This document shows positions 18,067 through 26,162 of a stretch of DNA of 38,058 nucleotides, one piece after another; position 1 is the first letter of the stretch, and each line of letters opens with the position of its first letter. The notes under the pieces were generated by a model. That model did no database searches. It saw only the letters and a list, made by a program, of their open reading frames with translations, and was not told where the DNA came from. The DNA is from Candidatus Villigracilis propinquus (GTDB taxonomy: Bacteria; Chloroflexota; Anaerolineae; Anaerolineales; Villigracilaceae): positions 1 through 38,058 of the forward strand of contig JADKDM010000022.1 of assembly GCA_016714565.1 (NCBI GenBank), written 5' to 3'. Made by a program: the position numbers and the translations under genes.

Positions 18067-20292
18067 ATGGCAAAGAAACGAGTTGCAGTTCTTACAAGCG
18101 GCGGAGATGCGCAAGGCATGAATGCCGCGGTTCGGGCAATTGTGCGCACCGCGCTGGAGCGAGGGGTTGAGGTTTGCGCGATTTTTGAAGGCTATCAGGG
18201 AATGGTGGAAGGCGGGGAACGCATTCGTAAAATGAACTGGAACTCTGTCGGGGGCATTTTGCAATTTGGCGGCACTGTAATTGGCACAGCCCGCTCGAAG
18301 GAATTTATGACCCGCGAGGGTCGCCGGCAGGCTGCGCGTAACTTGATCGAGCATGGCATCGACGGAATAATCGTCATCGGTGGCGACGGCTCGCTTACTG
18401 GCGCAAATATTTTTCGAGAGGAGTGGTCATCACTTGTGGCGGAATTGGTACAGAATGGCGACATCTCTGCCGATGTGGCACAGCAACATGCCCGCCTGTC
18501 CATCGTTGGGTTGATAGGTTCCATAGACAACGACTTTCACGGCACAGACATGACCATCGGCGCTGATACTGCATTGCATCGCATCACCGAGGCGGTGGAT
18601 GCCATCACCAGCACGGCAGCCAGCCACCAGCGCACTTTCATAGTGAAGGTGATGGGGCGCAACTGCGGTTACTTGGCGTTGATGGGAGCGCTTGCCAGTG
18701 GGGCTGACTGGGTGCTAATACCTGAGGCACCGCCAGATGTCGATAATTGGGAAGATGTGATGGCTGAACGGCTCAAAGCGGGACGCAAGGCTGGGCGAAG
18801 GGACAGCATTGTGATCCTGGCAGAAGGCGCACAGGATCGACATGGAAAATATATTGGCAGCTCACATGTCCAGAAGGCTTTGGAGGAAAGACTTGGCGAG
18901 GAAGTCCGTATTACCGTACTGGGGCATATCCAACGCGGCGGTCGCCCGAGCGCATTTGATCGTAACTTGGGAACACTCATGGGGTACGAGGCGGTTGAAA
19001 CTTTACTCGCTGCCCGCCCGGAAGATGGGCTTGTGGTGATTGGCATCAAGAACAATCGTATGACACACCTGCCGCTAATGGAAAGTGTATTGAAAACGCA
19101 AGCCGTTGCGACGGCAATTTCCGAAAAAGATTATGAGCGCGCCATCTCTCTGCGGAGTTCGTCTTTTTCAGATGCATTCAAAACCTTGCGGACGATGATC
19201 CGCGCCCTGCCTCACCCGATTGAGGCGGGACGGAAACGTTATCGCATTGGAGTGCTTAATGCTGGCGCGCCCGCGCCAGGAATGAATACCGCATCTCGCG
19301 CCGCTATCCGTTTTGGATTGGATCAGGGACACAGCATGATTGGAATCCACAACGGATTTGAAGGATTGGCGAATGGGGAAGTAAAAGAGTTGAACTGGAT
19401 GAGTGTCAGCGGCTGGGCGTCGATGGGCGGCTCTGTATTAGGCACGAATCGCAAGGTTCCCGGCGGAAAAGATTTTTATGAAATGGCGCGCGTAATCGAG
19501 GATAACCGGATTGATGCGCTGCTTTGCATTGGCGGCTGGACAGCTTATGAAGCGGTACATGCCATGATGTTGAACCGGTCCAACTTCCCGGCATTTAATC
19601 TCCCGATGACCTGTCTGCCCGCATCCATTAACAACAACCTGCCGGGTTCCGAGTTCAGTATTGGCGCGGATACGGCATTGAACAGCATTGTGGACGCGGT
19701 TGATAAGATCAAAATGTCGGCAGGCGCGACCCGCCGTTGCTTTGTCGTTGAAGTGATGGGGCATCACTGCGGCTATCTGGCGGCAATGGGTGGCATGGCA
19801 ACTGGCGCTGAACGCGTTTATATCCATGAAGATGGCGTAGCACTCAAAGATTTACAGCGGGATGTGGAAATGCTTTCAAGCGGATTTCAGGCAGGCAAAC
19901 GATTGGGGCTGATGATCCGCAATGAGTACGCTAACCCGATCTATACCACAGCCTTTATGTGTGCGCTTTTCGAGGAGGAGGGGCATAATCTTTTCGATGT
20001 GCGCCCGGCTATTCTGGGACATTTACAACAGGGTGGCGACCCTTCCCCGTTCGACCGCATCCAAGCCAGCCACTTCGCCCACTTGTGTATGGAGTCCTTG
20101 ATTCAAGAATGTTCACAGAGCGGAACGCGGGTCAGCTTTATGGGCATGCAAGATGGAAATATCCAGTTCCATGACATGCAGGATTTTGAGCGTATGGTTG
20201 ACACCGACCACCAGAGACCCAGGGAACAGTGGTGGCTGGACTTGAGAAACTTAGCCAGCATGTTGGCACAGCATGGACCGTCACAATTATAA
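18067..20292 (+). CDS. pfkA: Tandem (two-half) 6-phosphofructokinase of eukaryotic type
   Basis: A 741-residue fusion of two PFK domains. The start is the ATG of MAKKRVAVLTSGGDAQGMNA; the longer open frame upstream has no matching residues. The first half (1-~390) has the ATP loop IGGDGSLTGA, the catalytic GSIDNDFHGTDMTIGADTA, VMGRNCGYLA and HIQRGGRPSAFDR, so it should catalyse fructose 6-phosphate phosphorylation. The second half repeats the fold, but the nucleotide loop reads IGGWTAYEA and the catalytic Asp motif reads ASINNNLPGSEFSIGADTA, so it has lost catalysis. It keeps VMGHHCGYLA and HLQQGGDPSPFDR for sugar binding. This catalytic half followed by a regulatory half is the arrangement of animal and fungal PFK; typical bacterial PfkA is one domain of about 320 residues. 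Confidence 0.92.
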   Translation: MAKKRVAVLTSGGDAQGMNAAVRAIVRTALERGVEVCAIFEGYQGMVEGGERIRKMNWNSVGGILQFGGTVIGTARSKEFMTREGRRQAARNLIEHGIDGIIVIGGDGSLTGANIFREEWSSLVAELVQNGDISADVAQQHARLSIVGLIGSIDNDFHGTDMTIGADTALHRITEAVDAITSTAASHQRTFIVKVMGRNCGYLALMGALASGADWVLIPEAPPDVDNWEDVMAERLKAGRKAGRRDSIVILAEGAQDRHGKYIGSSHVQKALEERLGEEVRITVLGHIQRGGRPSAFDRNLGTLMGYEAVETLLAARPEDGLVVIGIKNNRMTHLPLMESVLKTQAVATAISEKDYERAISLRSSSFSDAFKTLRTMIRALPHPIEAGRKRYRIGVLNAGAPAPGMNTASRAAIRFGLDQGHSMIGIHNGFEGLANGEVKELNWMSVSGWASMGGSVLGTNRKVPGGKDFYEMARVIEDNRIDALLCIGGWTAYEAVHAMMLNRSNFPAFNLPMTCLPASINNNLPGSEFSIGADTALNSIVDAVDKIKMSAGATRRCFVVEVMGHHCGYLAAMGGMATGAERVYIHEDGVALKDLQRDVEMLSSGFQAGKRLGLMIRNEYANPIYTTAFMCALFEEEGHNLFDVRPAILGHLQQGGDPSPFDRIQASHFAHLCMESLIQECSQSGTRVSFMGMQDGNIQFHDMQDFERMVDTDHQRPREQWWLDLRNLASMLAQHGPSQL

Positions 20293-21085
20293 AACGTACA
20301 GGATGATAAAAAATCCCAGGGTCTGTATACAAAATCAATCGAGTCATTTCAAGCTGAAGAGCGTCTTACAGTAGCCTTCTTGATATTTTAAGGTGATGTA
20401 ATACTTTCGGATCAATTATTGGGCAGATTCGCTGTGGGTAAGTTCTCTTTGTTTGTATTGCAGGTAGGAGCGGATTAATCTGCGTTGAAGTCACGTATTC
20501 AGAAGGCTGATCGATTGGATTTCAGAAATCTACCAGCAGGTTATTACGGATACTCCACCGAATAAGTTCATTTTAATACTCTGGCTAAGTGAAAAGAAAT
20601 TTTCCAAATTAAGGCTGTGGTCAGGTTTATCGGAGGGACTGCACATAAACGTGCAATCCCTCCGATTAGTTATGCCTCAAAAATTATTACGTAAAAGGCT
20701 CTACTGTTTTTAACGGGAAGCCCAGGTTACACCGCACTTTTGACGACAGAATTGTGAACACAGAAAACAGAATTTGCTAAAATAAAAAATATCTATCGGT
20801 AAGTTTGGTTATATGCAAACGTCAATTTTCCGCATCACAACCGCAATCGGATCAGCCCAGCGTGGCATATATCATGTATACGGGTATAAGTAACCATATA
20901 CTTTGATGCAACAAAAAACTCCTCAATTATGTGTTTGACATGGTGACTTGAAACTCGCCCTCAACCTGACCTCATACTTTTAAAGGAACAGGAGAAAAGT
21001 GTCTGATTGTATGCATCCCTGCCCTCAAGGATTCATGGCGTCGCGGTCTGATTACGATTCCCGCGGATGAAGGTAAAATAACAAT
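20293..21085. other. 793-base AT-rich gap without genes
   Basis: No frame here resembles a gene, and I found no tRNA or terminator with a T-run. It holds one strong hairpin (20631-20664). Its composition is AT-richer than the flanking glycolytic block and similar to the tag gene that follows, so gap and tag may have arrived together. Confidence 0.5.
20631..20664. repeat. 14-bp hairpin, one mismatch, 6-base loop
   Basis: CGGAGGGACTGCAC pairs with GTGCAATCCCTCCG across the loop ATAAAC. No T-run follows on either strand, so it is not a standard intrinsic terminator. It may be a small mobile-repeat remnant or a structured RNA piece. Confidence 0.6.
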
Positions 21086-21631
21086 ATGACAACTTACTGT
21101 GACTATTGCAATTCTCACGCCGAAGATACATATAATAAAGTTTATCACGAGACACAATATGGTTTTCCTCTTCAAGACGACAATTTATTATTTGAGCGCT
21201 TGATCTTGGAAATCAACCAGGCTGGGCTTTCGTGGATAACGATATTGAAGAAAGCCGACAATTTCCGTTCTGCGTATAGTCGTTTTGACATTGATAAGAT
21301 CGCATCTTATGATGAAACAGACCGCGCCCGACTGTTAAGTGATGCTGGCATAATTCGGAACCGTCTAAAGGTTAACGCAGCTATTGAAAATGCTCGGCGT
21401 ATCCAGGGCTTGCGTACTGAATATGGATCATTCAAAGGATGGCTAGATAGCCATCATCCACAAACTTTAGAAAACTGGACCAAACTGTTTAAACGCACAT
21501 TTCTATTTACTGGTGGGGAGATAGTCAAAGAATTTTTAATGAGTACGGGATACCTGCCAGGTGCTCATACGCCTGATTGCCCAATTTATAGTATTGTCAT
21601 TGCTGAGCGCCCGGCTTGGTATTTGGGCTGA
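21086..21631 (+). CDS. tag: DNA-3-methyladenine glycosylase I
   Basis: A base-excision repair enzyme that removes 3-methyladenine from alkylated DNA. The 181-residue frame matches Tag in order: CDYC and YHETQYGFPL near the N-terminus (Cys and His that help bind zinc), LILEINQAGLSWITILKKAD near residue 40 (containing the conserved Glu and the SW motif), then LFTGGEIVKEFLMSTGYLPG and GAHTPDCPIY, whose HxxxC supplies the other zinc ligands. Codons are AT-rich compared with neighbours on both sides. A second, GC-richer copy of the same C-terminus follows about 70 bases later, so this gene looks imported next to an older allele. Confidence 0.9.
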   Translation: MTTYCDYCNSHAEDTYNKVYHETQYGFPLQDDNLLFERLILEINQAGLSWITILKKADNFRSAYSRFDIDKIASYDETDRARLLSDAGIIRNRLKVNAAIENARRIQGLRTEYGSFKGWLDSHHPQTLENWTKLFKRTFLFTGGEIVKEFLMSTGYLPGAHTPDCPIYSIVIAERPAWYLG

Positions 21632-21701
21632 TATTTCCAATAATACACTCATAGGATTAAATCAGTTGCCAACACTATCCTTTTACCGTAGTTATTGTGT
21701 T

Positions 21702-21851
21702 CAAGTCTTGAAGAAGACATTCATCTTCACCGGCGGCGAGATCGTGAATGAGTTCCTCATGTCCACGGGGTATTTGCCCGGCGCGCACCAGAAGGATTGC
21801 CCCATTTACAAAAAGGTGGCAGCCCAAAAACCTGCATGGATGAAAAAGTAA
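21702..21851 (+). pseudogene. 3' remnant of a second tag gene
   Basis: From about 21702 to the TAA at 21849-21851 the frame encodes LKKTFIFTGGEIVNEFLM and GAHQKDCPIYKKVA, a close protein match to the last 48 residues of the complete Tag just upstream. The DNA is much GC-richer and differs at most third positions. Nothing corresponding to the first 130 residues is present. It is best read as the surviving end of the original gene after replacement by the upstream copy. Confidence 0.85.
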
Positions 21852-21885
21852 GAAATTCTTTTTCCCTTGTATACTTGAGGCAACC

Positions 21886-22893
21886 ATGCCGCCCAATTTC
21901 ATCATTGCCGGAAGACTGAACCGTGAATACATCCTGCCGCCATCGGGGAATCCCCTTTTGGATTCTCCCGGTGGAAATTTGCTTTATGCCGCTGGCGGTC
22001 TCGCAGTGTGGGATGCGAATGCCGGGTTGGTTGCCCGTGTGGGGGAGGATTATCCGCACCAATGGCTGCGTGACTTTGAAAAACTTGGCTTTGACGTTCG
22101 CGGCATCCACACCCTTCACGAAGAAAAAAATATCGACCTGCGTAGTTTCATTGCGTACACAGAGAAAAACGAACGCAGTCATTCCAATGCGGTTTCGCAT
22201 TTTTGCCGCCAATTAACCTTTCCCAAAGGCCTTGCTCGGCTATCAATCCGCGGATGATTCAACCAAAGATGTGCGCGAGTCGGATGTCACTTCTCCTGCC
22301 GCGTTGGATGTGCCGAAAGATTTTCGGGATGTCCGCCACATGCATATCTGTCCCTTTGATTTTGTCAGCCAGAGTCAGATGGTCAATCTCTTCAAGGGCG
22401 GCTCAGATCAGACCGTCAGCCTGGACCCTGCTCCGAGCTATATGAAGCCACGCTTTTGGCGTGATCTGCGTGTGGTCTTGCAGGGCGTACTGGTCTTCCA
22501 GCCCGCGGAGGAGGAGATGCGCTCCCTCTTTTGGGGTGAGACGGATGACCTGTGGGAGATGGCGCACAAGGTCAGTGAATACGGCCCGCAGATCATCGTC
22601 ATCAAACGCGGGGCGCTGGGACAGTTGGTGTATGACGCGGCGGGACATCATCGCTATGAAGTGCCCGCCTATCAATCCCGCATCGCGGACCCAACCGGTG
22701 CGGGCGATGCATTCTGCGGTGGATTCCTGGCTGGCTCCAAAGACGAATGATCCGCTCATGGCCGCCTTGTATGGGAAGCGTCTCCGCTTCGTTGAAAATG
22801 GAGGGCAGCGGTCCCTTCTACCCGTTGGATGTTATGCCCGGTCTCGCTGCGGCGCGCTTATTTTCATTGAGAGAATTTGCAAGAGAAGTTTAA
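21886..22893 (+). CDS. PfkB-family carbohydrate/nucleoside kinase, frameshifted
   Basis: The N-terminus (FIIAGRLNREYILPP, GGNLLYAAGGLAVWD, AGLVARVGEDYP) matches the sugar-binding half of ribokinase-like kinases. Near 22215-22235 the frame changes; the next segment carries HMHICPFDF, VLVFQPAEEEMRSLF, IIVIKRGALGQLVYD and the PfkB signature DPTGAGDAFCGGFLAG, whose Asp is the catalytic base. After about 22740 two more shifts lead to EGSGPFYPLDVMPGLAAARL and a stop at 22891-22893. Total size (about 335 codons) is normal. The substrate cannot be told from the sequence. It lies 82 bases before the peptidase gene and may be co-transcribed. Confidence 0.78.
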
Positions 22894-22975
22894 GTGCATA
22901 ACACGGGCCTCGATACGCTCGCATAGAGCGCACGCTACTCTACCATCAAACGAATCATATACTATGGATTAGCCC

Positions 22976-24075
22976 ATGACACTCACAGATCGAATCCTCG
23001 AACTTGCAATTCAAATTCAGCAGATCTCTGCGCCGACATTTTCAGAAGGTCCGCGCGGGGAATTTGTGCGCGATCTTTTTCTCAAGGAAAAATTGAAAGA
23101 TGTTTCGATGGATTCGCTGGGGAACGTGTTTGCGCGACTGCCCGGGAAACAGAAAAAGCCAAAGAGTTGATCGTATCTGCCCATTTGGACACTGTTTTTC
23201 CGCCGGTATCAACTTGCAGGTTAGGAAAGAAGCGGAGCGCGTCATCGCCCGGGATTGGGGATAATTCCATCGGTGTCGCGGCGTTGTTTGGCATCCTCTG
23301 GTCACTGCGTGAAAGGGATGTGATGCTGACGCATGATGTCTGGTTCGTGGCGAATGTGGGCGAGGAGGGGCTTGGCGACCTGCGCGGGATGCGCGGCGTG
23401 GTGGAACGTTTCGGTGCGGACGTCATCGGCTATCTTGTGCTGGAAGGACTCGCGCTCGGGCATGTCTATCATAAGGCGATTGGTGTGAAGCGCTATCGCA
23501 TCATGGCAAAGACGGCGGGCGGACATTCCTGGTCAGATTATGGCCAGCCTTCGGCGGTGCATGAACTGGCTTCGCTGGTGACGCAGTTGACGGCCTTCCG
23601 TTTGCCGCGCGATCCGCGTACCACGATGAATGTCGGCACGATCAGCGGCGGGACGGGCATCAATGTGCTGGCGGCAGAGGCCAAATGTGAATTGGATTTG
23701 CGCTCGGAAGACCCGAAGTCGCTGACGAAACTTGTCCATCAGGTGGAGGATTTGTTGATCAACGCGAGCCGCGAAGGTGTGAAGATAACAGCCGAGGTGA
23801 TCGGTGAACGCCCCGCAGGGGAGATCTCCGTCAATCATCAATTCGTGCAGCTTGCCGTGGACTGCACCCACGAGCAGGGTTTGGAAGCCATCCTCACTGC
23901 TGGTTCGACGGATGCGAATATTCCGCTGAGCGAGAATATCCCTGCCGTGGTGATGGGAATCACGACCGGCGGCGGCGCGCATACGGTCAATGAATTTATT
24001 GATGTGAAGCCAATTGAGTTGGGAATGAATGGGGTGGTGCGGTTTGTGGAGAGGGTGGGAGGGGGTGAGAAGTAA
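22976..24075 (+). CDS. M20-family metallopeptidase (peptidase T-like), one frameshift
   Basis: The ATG at 22976 gives MTLTDRILELAIQIQQISAP, a typical N-terminus. Near 23145 a one-base shift is needed to join ETEKAKELIVSAHLDTVFP, which carries the first metal-binding His and the adjacent Asp. GIGDNSIGVAAL supplies the bridging Asp, VGEEGLGDL the catalytic Glu pair, and GGGAHTVNEFIDV the final His. The lid/dimerisation domain lies between (GGHSWSDYGQPSAVHELAS and TISGGTGINVLAAEAKCELD). The enzyme should release amino acids from peptides using two zinc ions. The 3' end converges on the reverse-transcriptase gene of the opposite strand, with an overlap of up to 80 bases. Confidence 0.85.
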
Positions 24076-25237
24076 AAAGTGGGAAGTAGTGGATGGTGAG
24101 TAGTGGGGAGAAGATGGCGAGGCGTAAGCGCCAGGTGTTTGCGTAGCGGACGTGATTGACCCAGCCTTGTATCGAGGATGTAAGATCGGCAAATGGAAGT
24201 TCGCCGCGTTGATATGCTTTGAGCGCCGCTTTGTATTTGCGCTGAAATGCAAGCCCTTTTTTTCTTTTGAGCCGCCTATATTCGGGATGGATGAGGAAAC
24301 CCAGAAACGGGATTCCTTCGTTGACCGCGCGGGGTTTGACATTTATTTTCATGCAGGGTCAATCGAAATTTTCCAAGTTCTTGAATGACCTGCTCCCGCC
24401 AGAGATTGAGTTCGCTTTTGCTGTTTGAGAACAAGAGGAAATCATCCACGTAGCGGACGTAGCCTTTGCAGCGTAATTTTCGTTTTATAAAATGATCGAA
24501 CGGGTTGAGATAGCAATTTGCCCAAAACTGGCTGGTGAGATTGCCAATCGGCAGGCCGCGCGGACGCTGGACTGAAAACAAATCATCCCCTGCAAAATAC
24601 ATCATGTCGTATTCCTCCTGCAATACGCCTGCGCGCCGGTTTTTCTTCATTGTTGTCGTTGCGAGGGCGCTCTGTTTTCGCGACGAAGCAATCTCCGGTT
24701 TTCCGGGGTTGCTCCCTCACACTGTGCGCCAGCGCATGTGTCGCAAAAACCGTTCGCAATGACGCGATCAATATTTCATGGTCAATGCTGGGGAAGAACT
24801 GTTTGACATCACAGGTGAGCACGTATTTGAAGCGGCGGGAAAATTGCTGGGCGCGGTCGATGGCTTTGTGCGTGCCTTTGCCGATGCGGTTGGCGTAAGG
24901 GATCAAAGATGAATGATCTTTCAAAACAGGGCTCAATGATATTGCACAGGGCGTGATGCACTACGCGGTCACGAAAGGGCGCGGCGGAGATCAGGCGTTT
25001 CTTAGGGTCGTGGATGTAGAAGCTGTGATATTCCCCGGGCTGGTAGGTTTGTTCTTGTAATTCGCGCTGTAATTGTAGGAGGTTATCTTCAAGTTTGTAT
25101 TCAAACTCGGCCACGTCTGCAAGGCCGCGCTTGCCTTTACTGGCTTTACGGTAGGCGAGCAGCAGGTTGTCCCAATCGTAAAGATTAAGACCTGACAGGT
25201 TTTCGCGGAAGTCTGGTGGTTCGTGATTCGTTTCCAT
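23996..25237 (-). CDS. DGR-type reverse transcriptase, interrupted by a palindromic repeat
   Basis: Copies the template-repeat RNA into adenine-mutated cDNA. Frame one from the ATG at 25237 covers YDWDNLLLAYRKASKGKRG, HSFYIHDPKKRLISAAPFRD and VVHHALCNIIEPCFERSF. A one-base shift near 24912 leads to YANRIGKGTHKAIDRAQ and motif A, CDVKQFFPSIDH. A 109-base palindromic element (24655-24763) follows, after which another frame carries YFAGDDLFSVQRPRGLPIG, motif B IGNLTSQFWAN (the IGxxxSQ form typical of DGR enzymes rather than QGxxxSP), motif C YVRYVDDFLLF, and then PFLGFLIHPEYRRLK and GWVNHVRYANTW. There is no maturase or endonuclease domain, so it is not a group II intron protein. The last 40 codons are low-complexity; the natural end may be near 24100. 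Confidence 0.9.
24655..24763. repeat. 109-bp REP/MITE-like palindromic element inside the RT gene
   Basis: The ends are imperfect inverted repeats (GTCGTTGCGAGG... and ...GTTCGCAATGAC), with an inner hairpin around 24688-24712 (GCAATCTCCGG with CCGGGGTTGC). This is the 'GTCATTGCGA...GCAATCTCC' type of short repeat scattered in many Chloroflexi and other bacteria. Its length is not a multiple of three. Removing exactly these bases joins ...EILIA to TMKKNRRAGVLQEEY in one open frame. Confidence 0.75.
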
Positions 25238-25282
25238 ACAAAGGTGTTGGTTGATCGCCGTTTTGATAAAACCTGTCAGGTC
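25189..25282. repeat. 15-bp perfect inverted repeat flanking the RT start
   Basis: GACCTGACAGGTTTT at 25189-25203 and its exact complement AAAACCTGTCAGGTC at 25268-25282 enclose 64 bases that contain the RT start codon (25237). Each arm is itself nearly palindromic (ACCTGWCAGGT). In RNA this would fold a long stem over the RT initiation region. The motif may also be a dispersed genomic repeat. Confidence 0.65.
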
Positions 25283-25317
25283 GGAGTGGTAGGTTGCCGC
25301 GCGGCGTGTAATTTCAC

Positions 25318-25371
25318 CGTCCCGAAGGTTTTCTTGGAAAACATGATTAATTCATCATATCCTTCGGGACG
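25318..25371. repeat. Stem-loop in the TR-RT spacer
   Basis: CGTCCCGAAGG (25318-25328) and CCTTCGGGACG (25361-25371) form a perfect 11-bp stem around an AT-rich loop, which itself contains a TTTTCTTGGAAAA hairpin. Related GCCGCGCGG palindromes sit on both sides (near 25296, 25384 and 25413). The spacer between template repeat and RT is where DGR RNAs carry structure needed for cDNA priming, so this may be part of the retroelement RNA. It could instead be another dispersed repeat. Confidence 0.6.
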
Positions 25372-25539
25372 TTATTGTGAGTTTGCCGCGCGGTGTGACG
25401 CCTACGCCGAGGCCGCGCGGCTCTTCTATATTCGCCTGATTTCACAAGGAAACCAGCCAGGGATGCGCCCCACCATTTTTCCAAAGAGCCTCAACCGTGA
25501 AGGCTTCGACTACGCTCAGCCCGCACAACCATTTTGGCA

Positions 25540-25728
25540 TACACAGAAAAGCGTGAGAACACCGCACACACCACACGAAAACCGATGTTGTTGTTCCTAT
25601 TGTTCGGGTTGTTCCTGTTACGATAGGCGCACCGCACATTCCTATCATTATTGTTGAACGAACCACCGCGCAACACACGGCGTCCTACGGGCACATCCCC
25701 GCAAATAACGGCTTGCGCCGTGAATTGC
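25540..25728 (-). ncRNA. Predicted core of the DGR template RNA
   Basis: The segment between the avd stop and the spacer contains the template repeat and no likely gene: the only long open frame overlaps avd on the same strand and reads straight through the asparagine-rich repeat. In characterised DGRs the template RNA spans the end of avd, TR and the following spacer. The limits given are approximate, and the RNA probably continues toward the RT gene through the structured spacer. Confidence 0.55.
25555..25682 (-). repeat. DGR template repeat (TR), 128 nt
   Basis: On the minus strand it reads in VR phase as GGSFNNNDRNVRCAYRNRNN followed by P, NN, R, NNN, IGFRVV. It contains 12 AAY codons and 30 adenines, all within the central 70 bases; no adenine lies in the first 27 or last 29 bases. 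AAY codons are the preferred DGR template codons because changing either A never gives a stop. TR lies 46 bases after avd and about 320 bases before the RT start. Its 3' end, rich in G and T (TCGTGTGGTGTGTGCGGTG), is identical to the VR end and is the likely IMH* equivalent. Confidence 0.93.
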
Positions 25729-26061
25729 CTATTGCGTTGCACCAACACGGCGGTCGGCCAATTTCGCCCATTTGCGAAACATGTAAATATTGCCCTTGTT
25801 GAGCCGGTCCAGCCGGCGGCGGGGGCGCAGGTAGGTTCGTATTTTATCCAGTGATTCATCTGCGGCTTTCAGGTATTCCAACCTTTCTTTTCCCATTCTA
25901 TGATTTGCCGCTTCCAGTTGTTCGCGTAAATCAAAGGCGGCATCCAGCAGGCGTTTTGTAAAGGTATGTCTGTGCGCGGTTGGAAAATGATTGGTGACGG
26001 GCAAAAGCCAGGTGAGGAAATCAAATGTACGGGTGAAAATGGGCATTTCTGTATGAGCCAT
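25729..26061 (-). CDS. avd: Avd, DGR accessory variability determinant
   Basis: A 110-residue four-helix-bundle protein that in known DGRs forms a pentamer, binds the reverse transcriptase and is required for cDNA synthesis. It starts MAHTEMPIFTRTFDFLTWLL, with HRHTFTKRLLDAAFDLREQL for helix 2, a third helix around ERLEYLKAADESLDKIRTYL, and a basic C-terminal helix (RLDRLNKGNIYMFRKWAKLA). The ATG at 26061 is preferred over an upstream TTG (26073) because GGAG lies six bases before it. The protein is strongly basic, fitting nucleic-acid binding. Target gene upstream, template repeat downstream and RT beyond give the classic order. Confidence 0.92.
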   Translation of the reverse strand: MAHTEMPIFTRTFDFLTWLLPVTNHFPTAHRHTFTKRLLDAAFDLREQLEAANHRMGKERLEYLKAADESLDKIRTYLRPRRRLDRLNKGNIYMFRKWAKLADRRVGATQ

Positions 26062-26086
26062 TATTTTCTCCAAAAATTTTTAATCG

Positions 26087-26104
26087 GCGGGGGCACGCCC
26101 CCGC
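26087..26104. repeat. GC-rich 7-bp hairpin between VR and avd
   Basis: GCGGGGG and CCCCCGC enclose the four-base loop CACG, about 70 bases beyond VR on the coding strand. Short GC-rich stems with four-base loops downstream of VR are known DGR cruciforms that aid target recognition. No T-run follows on the minus strand, so a terminator is less likely. Confidence 0.55.
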
Positions 26105-26134
26105 ACCCCCAAGAAAAGAGATTCAGAGACTCCA

Positions 26135-26150
26135 GAGAACCAGAGTTCTC
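26135..26150. repeat. 6-bp hairpin just beyond the target-gene end
   Basis: GAGAAC and GTTCTC enclose the loop CAGA, 25 bases beyond the VR end and 12 beyond the expected target stop. It is the nearest stem with a four-base loop after VR and so another candidate cruciform. Confidence 0.45.
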
Positions 26151-26162
26151 AGAGTACAGAGT

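Noticed and set aside
18669..19055. 128-residue minus-strand frame inside the phosphofructokinase gene
   Set aside because: It is a shadow of a well-conserved gene, with no ribosome site or family match. The same applies to other long antisense frames such as 10666-11148 and 31070-31912.
20631..20664. Hairpin as terminator of the phosphofructokinase transcript
   Set aside because: It lies about 340 bases past the stop and lacks a T-run.
23996..25237. Reverse transcriptase as part of a group II intron or retron
   Set aside because: There is no maturase/endonuclease domain and no intron or msr-msd structure. The IGxxxSQ motif B and the adjacent Avd and TR/VR pair identify it as a DGR enzyme.
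25491..25859. A 122-residue open frame on the minus strand containing an Asn-rich C-terminal region
   Set aside because: It overlaps avd on the same strand in another frame and reads through the template repeat. The adenine-rich AAY codons and near-identity to the VR show that it is template, not a translated gene.
26087..26104. GC hairpin as an intrinsic terminator of the target gene
   Set aside because: No T-run follows on the minus strand (CGATTAAAAATTTTT begins later and mixed), and avd probably needs read-through from the target.
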